Below are positions 14,907 to 18,662 of a stretch of DNA of 18,662 bases, one piece after another (the stretch's first letter is position 1; every line of letters starts with the position of its first letter). A model generated the notes under the pieces. That model was given only the letters and a program-made list of their open reading frames with translations, searched no databases and was not told the origin of the DNA. This stretch comes from Prevotella sp. UBA1378. GTDB lineage: Bacteria > Bacteroidota > Bacteroidia > Bacteroidales > Bacteroidaceae. The DNA lies in the NCBI GenBank assembly GCA_002305505.1, contig DBRC01000008.1:52293-70954 (forward strand), read 5' to 3'. A program made the translations under genes and the position numbers.

Positions 14907-14938
14907 CGGGTAACCTTACGAGGTTGCCCGATTTTTTT
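14907..14938 (+). terminator. Rho-independent terminator (10-bp stem, TACG loop)
   Basis: CGGGTAACCT (14907-14916) and AGGTTGCCCG (14921-14930) pair over 10 bp with one G-U. The loop is the tetraloop TACG, and the stem is followed by A and a run of seven T. No gene ends just upstream, so it may shield the promoter at 14969-15000 from transcription coming from the left, or belong to a lost gene. Confidence 0.75.
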
Positions 14939-14968
14939 AATGAAAATCTAAAAATAATCGGCAAAATA

Positions 14969-15000
14969 TTTGGTGATTATAATCAAAACGACTACCTTTG
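14969..15000 (+). promoter_or_regulatory. Textbook promoter upstream of the IS1595 remnant and KilA-N gene
   Basis: TTTG (14969-14972), 20 bp and TACCTTTG (14993-15000) match the Bacteroidetes consensus. It lies 27 bp before the transposase remnant's ATG at 15027, so it is probably the element's own promoter. With the transposase gone, it may drive the KilA-N and HTH genes downstream. Confidence 0.8.
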
Positions 15001-15026
15001 GAGCGCATTTATAAAATAGTAGTAAT

Positions 15027-15283
15027 ATGAAAGTCTTTGGATTTAACAAGTATTTCCCTGATGAAGCGACTTGTCGCAGATGATAGATCCTAAAGATATT
15101 GGCAAAGTGCTTCCCTGGGTACATACCGCAATCAGCAACGCCAAGACGCAGTTGGCCGGCATGCACCATGGCATAAAGCCAGAGTTTCTGCAAGAGTACC
15201 TAAACGAGTTCTGCTACAAGTTCAACCGCCGCTATCTCGGCGAGGGCTTGTTTGAGCGACTGTTGCTGATAGCATCGTCTTAG
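15027..15283 (+). mobile_element. IS1595-family transposase remnant with internal deletion
   Basis: ATG 15027 opens MKVFGFNKYFPDEATCR, the typical start of IS1595-type transposases (before the zinc ribbon), then hits a stop at 15081. From about 15077, in another frame, comes the C-terminus of the same family: MIDPKDIGKVLPWVHTAISN and, at 15148-15267, MHHGIKPEFLQEYLNEFCYK then FNRRYLGEGLFERLL, ending at TAG 15281. About 85 codons remain of roughly 300, so the zinc ribbon and DDE catalytic core are gone. I could not find convincing terminal inverted repeats. The element cannot make transposase. Confidence 0.8.
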
Positions 15284-15351
15284 TCTTACCGCACAGACTT
15301 AGAACACAAGGCATATAGAAAAGTAGCATAAACAAATATATCATACTTATT

Positions 15352-16224
15352 ATGAGCAAGACAAGGAAAATAACAGTGGAGAATACAGAAATTTCCATTG
15401 TTCTTCAGCATGGCACAGATGATTTCATCTGTCTTACGGACATGGCAAGATACAAGGATAATGACCCTGCCTTTATTATCGGTCATTGGTTAAGGCTAAG
15501 GAACACCATTGAGTATATGGGAACCTGGGAAACCTTGCACAACCCAAATTTTAAACCCACCGATTTCGGTAGGTTTTTGTCTGAATCAGGTTCAAACTCT
15601 TTCACGATGTCGCCAAAGAAGTGGATTGAAGCGACAAATGCGATAGGTATCTATTCAAAATCGGGAAGAAATGGTGGCACATACGCTCATAAGGATATTG
15701 CCTTCAATTTTGGTATGTGGCTAAGTCCGACATTCCAATTGTATGTCGTAAAGGAATACCAACGGCTTGTGGAAGCAGAAAGCAATCCTTTATCACTCCA
15801 ATGGTCTGCAAGGCGGTTTCTTTCTAAAGCCAATTATACAGTTCACACTGATGCAATCAAAGAGAAACTCTCCAATCTTGGGTATAGTCGTGCAAAACAA
15901 ATCTTGATATATGCACAAGAGGCAGATATGTTGAATATTATTATTTTCGGGTGTACGGCAAAGGAATGGGAACGTGTGAACCCGGAACTGGCTAAAAAGA
16001 ACCTGAATATAAGAGACACGGCTTCGATAGGGCAGCTGTTGATTCTTGCCAATTTAGAAGCGATGAATTCAGACCTAATTCGTAGAAATATAGCAAAGCA
16101 AGAAAGAATTAGGATTCTTTTCAGAATGGCCAAGGCACAAATGGAAACCTTTGACAAAAACGATATGGAACAAAGATTTAGGAACCAGTTCCCGGAAAAC
16201 AATGTGGGTAAACTTTTAGAGTAA
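15352..16224 (+). CDS. KilA-N domain protein
   Basis: The 290-aa product has a KilA-N DNA-binding-type domain at about 15-140 (FICLTDMARYKD, WIEATNAIGIYSKSGRNGG, then YAHKDIAFNFGMWLSPTFQL at 111-130), the hallmark block found in phage and mobile-element proteins. The C-terminal half (150-290) is helical, with YSRAKQILIYAQEADMLN, TAKEWERVNPELAKKN and a DLIRRNIAKQERIRIL segment, as in stand-alone Bacteroidetes KilA-N proteins. Its role is unknown; the family is tied to phage and plasmid biology. The gene is visibly more AT-rich than the efflux genes, which suggests horizontal origin. No promoter lies just upstream; the one at 14969-15000 may serve. The HTH gene begins 5 bp after its stop. Confidence 0.85.
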   Translation: MSKTRKITVENTEISIVLQHGTDDFICLTDMARYKDNDPAFIIGHWLRLRNTIEYMGTWETLHNPNFKPTDFGRFLSESGSNSFTMSPKKWIEATNAIGIYSKSGRNGGTYAHKDIAFNFGMWLSPTFQLYVVKEYQRLVEAESNPLSLQWSARRFLSKANYTVHTDAIKEKLSNLGYSRAKQILIYAQEADMLNIIIFGCTAKEWERVNPELAKKNLNIRDTASIGQLLILANLEAMNSDLIRRNIAKQERIRILFRMAKAQMETFDKNDMEQRFRNQFPENNVGKLLE

Positions 16225-16229
16225 GAATT

Positions 16230-16451
16230 ATGCTGCATCGGGATTTTGAAACAATAGGTGAGTTACTGGAAGTACTCTCGCCATATATATCGGCTCGCGC
16301 ATTGGCCCGCATCGTGGGCATGAGCGAGAGCCAGATGTTGCAGTATAAAGCAGGCATCAAGAAAATTAGTCCGCAAAACATTGCACGTATTAACGAAAAA
16401 TTGCGTACCTTTGCAGCCGAACTCCAAGGGTTCACTCTGAAGGGCGCGTGA
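16230..16451 (+). CDS. Small HTH protein resembling the DNA-binding end of HicB
   Basis: The 73-aa product is essentially one helix-turn-helix domain: SARALARIVGMSESQMLQYK (21-40) is the HTH, followed by AGIKKISPQNIARINEKLRTFAAEL. The pattern resembles the C-terminal HTH of Bacteroidetes HicB-type antitoxins, but the N-terminal HicB domain is absent and no HicA-like toxin gene is adjacent. It starts 5 bp after the KilA-N stop and is followed by a strong terminator, so the two genes form a unit. It could be the autoregulator or antitoxin-like partner of the KilA-N protein, or an orphan fragment. ATG 16230 is the only sensible start. Confidence 0.7.
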   Translation: MLHRDFETIGELLEVLSPYISARALARIVGMSESQMLQYKAGIKKISPQNIARINEKLRTFAAELQGFTLKGA

Positions 16452-16478
16452 GCGTCGTACTATTTTATAAATGCAACG

Positions 16479-16502
16479 GGCAGCCCGCTTGGCTGCCTTT
16501 TT
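16479..16502 (+). terminator. Rho-independent terminator after the KilA-N/HTH unit
   Basis: GGCAGCC (16479-16485), loop CGCTT and GGCTGCC (16491-16497) form a perfect 7-bp stem directly followed by TTTTT. It lies 27 bp after the HTH stop codon. Confidence 0.85.
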
Positions 16503-16673
16503 ATGTCCTTGATATTTCGGAATTATTTCGACCTGTACGGTTGAAAAACTTTGTTTAGGCAAAATATAACATATTTTATTCTGCCGAACACAGGCAGATT
16601 TAACGTTGTACGGCAGATTATAATAACTTACTGTATGGGTAACGCAATAATGTTTTTGTCAAACACCCCAGAA

Positions 16674-16773
16674 GCCATACTAAAATATGGCCTTGCTTTT
16701 AGCTACCTCGAGGGGGGATTACAAGGGCAAGACTATTCAACACTTGGAGCGTGCGCTTTCTTTATGCCCATAA
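16674..16773 (+). pseudogene. Possible TPR-repeat remnant, frameshifted at a run of six G
   Basis: One frame reads AILKYGLAFSYLEGG and then loses sense. If one G of the six at 16712-16717 is removed, the frame continues as DYKGKTIQHLERALSLCP before TAA at 16771. The joined 32-residue segment fits the TPR consensus at L7, A8, Y11, L24, A27 and P32. No convincing protein sequence was seen on either side, so this is a short relic at best. The remaining bases between 16503 and the LRR gene are AT-rich and show no gene. Confidence 0.35.
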
Positions 16774-16928
16774 GGTTAGTGCTGGCTTACACTTGAAAAA
16801 TACATAGCTGATTATACATTTAATCGTTTTTTAACGCAACCTGTTAATTTGTAATAACGGTCGCATATATTTAATTAAATATCATTAATTTTTAAGAGAA
16901 AAACGAACGGACCAAGTTATATAATGTT

Positions 16929-16936
16929 TATCTTTA
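16929..16936 (+). promoter_or_regulatory. Weak -7-like element (TATCTTTA) for the LRR gene
   Basis: TATCTTTA differs from TAnnTTTG at the last base and lies 53 bp upstream of the LRR start. No TTTG at the right spacing was found. It is the best promoter candidate in this AT-rich leader. Confidence 0.3.
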
Positions 16937-16989
16937 TGAAGATTTATTAACCTGCCGCGCATGTATGTGCCGGCGCAAATTTTAAATAT

Positions 16990-18621
16990 ATGAGAAAAAT
17001 TACTTCAATTGTCTTCCTAGCCCTTATTGCCGTTATTGCTCGCGCTGACGGTGGCGAACCTGGAGGACTTACCGGAAACTACATCACGGTGACAACGAGC
17101 AAAGCCGTGGGAGAGTCTATTAATCTGAGCATCGAGGCAGATGGTGAATATGAGATCATCGGTGCGCAAGAAGTGGGAGGCATTCTTACACTGACCGATC
17201 AGACCGTTACCATCAAAGGTAACGTTACCGCTTTGGGTTGTTCCAGTAACCAGCTCACAGCCTTGGACGTGTCGCATAGCCCCGAGCTGACCTCTTTGGA
17301 TTGTTCCTCCAATGAGCTCACCTCTTTGGATGTGTCGCAGCATCCCGTACTGAAATCTTTGGATTGTTCCTACAACCAGCTCACAGACCTGAATGCGTCG
17401 CAGTGTCCTGCGCTGACCGAGTTGAGGACTTACGGGAACCCGCCAATCTCCTTGGACCTGTCGCAGTGCACCGCGCTGGCTTCCTTGAACTTTGGCGGGA
17501 ACCCGCCAATCTCCTTGGACCTGTCGCAGTGCACCGCGCTGACCTCTTTGGATTGTTCGGGTAAACAGATTACCTCCTTGAACGTATCGCAGTGCACCAA
17601 GCTAACCGATTTGCATTGTCCCGACAACCAGCTTACATCATTGAACGCATCGCAGTGTACCGCGCTGAAATCGTTGAGTTGTTCCGGCAACCAGCTTGCC
17701 GCCTTGGACGTGACGCAGTGCCCCAAGCTGACCTCTTTGAGCTGTTATTCCAATAAGCTCACTGCCCTTGACGTGACGCAGTGTCCCAAGCTGAAATCTT
17801 TGAATTGTCACTCCAACCAGCTTGACGCCCTGGATGTGACACAGTGCCCCGACCTGGCCTCTTTGAATTGTTCCGGCAACCAGCTTGCCGCCCTGGACGT
17901 GTCGCAGCGTACCGCGCTGGAATCTTTGGATTGCCGTGAGAACCAGCTTGCCACCTTGAATGCGTCGCAGTGTTCTGCGCTGACCTCTTTGAACTTTGGC
18001 GGAAACCCGCTAACCTCCTTGGACCTGTCGCAGTGCACCTCGCTGACCGGTTTGGATTGTTCGGGTAAACAGATTGCCTCCCTGAACGTATCGCAGTGTA
18101 CCTCGCTGAAGTCTTTGGATTGCCGTGATAACCAGATCACCGCCTTGGACGTATCGCAGTGTACCGCACTGAAATCCTTGAACTGTTCCGGCAATCAGCT
18201 CACTGCCCTGGACGTGTCTAATAGTTCTGGTTTGGAAAAGCTATATTGCTACGAGAACCAAATAAAGGAGGAAGAGATGGACAAGCTCATCGCTTCGCTG
18301 GCTGACCGCAGCGCGCTCCAAGCGGGATTGTTTGCTGTTTATAGCGATGCCGAAGGCGAGCAAAACGTATGCACCCGTAGGCAGGTGGCCAATGCCCTGG
18401 CACGCGGATGGCATACACAGCAATGGATGCACCTAACCAATGAACTGGCCGACTATGCCGGCAGCGGAGACGATGTAGGCATACAGATAACGGGCACCGG
18501 GCGCACCCGGAGCGGGGAGCAAAGCGTCTATACCATAGGCGGGATGAAGCTCTCAAGCGGAGCAAACCAGCGTCGCGGAAGCATCTATATCATAAATGGG
18601 AAGAAGATATTGAAAGATTAA
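16990..18621 (+). CDS. Secreted 21-residue leucine-rich-repeat protein
   Basis: The 543-aa product has a signal peptide (1-19, ending IARA). A short beta-rich cap (about 28-78) leads into sixteen consecutive 21-residue LRRs (79-414) and a degenerate seventeenth (415-435). The unit is LxxLxCxxNxLxxLDVSQCxx, matching the 21-residue IRREKO-type LRR of secreted bacterial proteins, with Cys at the usual inward-facing position. After the LRRs comes a ~70-residue helical and linker region, then a tail (VYTIGGMKL..GSIYIINGKKILKD) resembling a short type IX secretion tail. It would act outside the cell as a binding or adhesion solenoid; the partner is unknown. Units 4 and 5 contain a 46-nt identical direct repeat (17433-17478, 17496-17541). 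It appears to be a single-gene transcript. Confidence 0.93.
   Translation: MRKITSIVFLALIAVIARADGGEPGGLTGNYITVTTSKAVGESINLSIEADGEYEIIGAQEVGGILTLTDQTVTIKGNVTALGCSSNQLTALDVSHSPELTSLDCSSNELTSLDVSQHPVLKSLDCSYNQLTDLNASQCPALTELRTYGNPPISLDLSQCTALASLNFGGNPPISLDLSQCTALTSLDCSGKQITSLNVSQCTKLTDLHCPDNQLTSLNASQCTALKSLSCSGNQLAALDVTQCPKLTSLSCYSNKLTALDVTQCPKLKSLNCHSNQLDALDVTQCPDLASLNCSGNQLAALDVSQRTALESLDCRENQLATLNASQCSALTSLNFGGNPLTSLDLSQCTSLTGLDCSGKQIASLNVSQCTSLKSLDCRDNQITALDVSQCTALKSLNCSGNQLTALDVSNSSGLEKLYCYENQIKEEEMDKLIASLADRSALQAGLFAVYSDAEGEQNVCTRRQVANALARGWHTQQWMHLTNELADYAGSGDDVGIQITGTGRTRSGEQSVYTIGGMKLSSGANQRRGSIYIINGKKILKD
17433..17541 (+). repeat. 46-nt perfect direct repeat at 63-nt spacing inside the LRR gene
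   Basis: 17433-17478 and 17496-17541 are identical and encode the GNPPISLDLSQCTAL segments of LRR units 4 and 5. The exact identity among otherwise diverged units points to recent unit duplication or gene conversion. Confidence 0.85.
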
Positions 18622-18634
18622 CAAATTTGTTAAT
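18617..18634. promoter_or_regulatory. 18-bp perfect palindrome over the LRR stop codon
   Basis: ATTAACAAATTTGTTAAT is a perfect palindrome. It contains the LRR stop codon (18619-18621) and the TTTG -33 element of the next promoter. It could be an operator for the gene beyond the window. Confidence 0.45.
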
Positions 18635-18657
18635 CCGAAAAAAAATGATTACCTTTG
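18626..18657 (+). promoter_or_regulatory. Textbook promoter leading out of the window
   Basis: TTTG (18626-18629), 20 bp and TACCTTTG (18650-18657) match the Bacteroidetes consensus. The transcribed gene lies right of the window. Confidence 0.8.
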
Positions 18658-18662
18658 CATCC

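Noticed and set aside
14813..15019. 68-codon open frame on the + strand before the IS remnant
   Set aside because: It runs through a strong terminator (14907-14938) and a promoter (14969-15000), has no domain and no promoter of its own.
16551..16796. 81-codon open frame taken as a complete gene
   Set aside because: Only the middle is protein-like and it breaks at the G-run; no promoter or conserved start was seen, so it is listed as a possible TPR remnant instead.

Overview
The window looks like a chromosomal segment from a member of the Bacteroidales, most likely a Bacteroides- or Prevotella-type gut bacterium. The evidence is several promoters of the Bacteroidetes type (-7 TAnnTTTG, three of them with a TTTG 20 bp upstream), a NigD-like lipoprotein, a 21-residue leucine-rich-repeat surface protein, an IS1595-type transposase remnant, and two secreted proteins ending in a short type IX-secretion-like tail. 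No rRNA, tRNA or CRISPR array was seen.

Layout, left to right. (1) Positions 1-312 are intergenic, with a tandem 21-nt repeat and a hairpin. (2) 313-4125 (+) is a 1270-aa secreted protein that looks like a carbohydrate-active enzyme of uncertain family. (3) 4187-5313 (-) is a two-gene unit: a HAD phosphatase followed by a Fur-family repressor. (4) 5314-5631 is a repeat-rich intergenic stretch. (5) 5632-6519 (-) holds two small Bacteroidales-type proteins, one of them exported. (6) 6794-7564 (+) is a NigD-like lipoprotein whose tail runs antisense into (7) a decayed mgtC-like remnant at 7498-7705 (-). The remnant lies just downstream of a MarR regulator at 7718-8080 (-). (8) 8178-14381 (-) is a compact four-gene operon in the order thioredoxin, TolC-type outer-membrane channel, membrane-fusion lipoprotein, RND pump. 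It is read from one textbook promoter at 14418-14449 that sits inside an inverted repeat. (9) 14461-15026 is intergenic. It holds a striking 95-bp near-palindrome built of four 22-bp units, a rho-independent terminator and an orphan promoter. (10) 15027-16502 is a visibly AT-rich accessory patch: an internally deleted IS1595 transposase, a KilA-N protein, a small HicB-type helix-turn-helix protein and a terminator. (11) 16674-16773 is a frameshifted TPR-like remnant. (12) 16990-18621 (+) is a secreted LRR protein. (13) A promoter at the right edge points out of the window.

Functionally, the core is a tripartite efflux system (RND, membrane-fusion and TolC proteins) co-transcribed with a membrane-anchored thioredoxin, with a MarR regulator encoded directly downstream from its own promoter. 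The two large secreted proteins at the ends are unrelated in fold but share a C-terminal tail. The centre-right part shows decay: two genes (mgtC-like and IS1595) each keep a short N-terminal and a longer C-terminal stub with the middle deleted.

Family assignments are made by reading motifs from memory of the families; no database search was run. The least certain calls are the enzymatic nature of the first protein, the mgtC assignment, and the TPR remnant.
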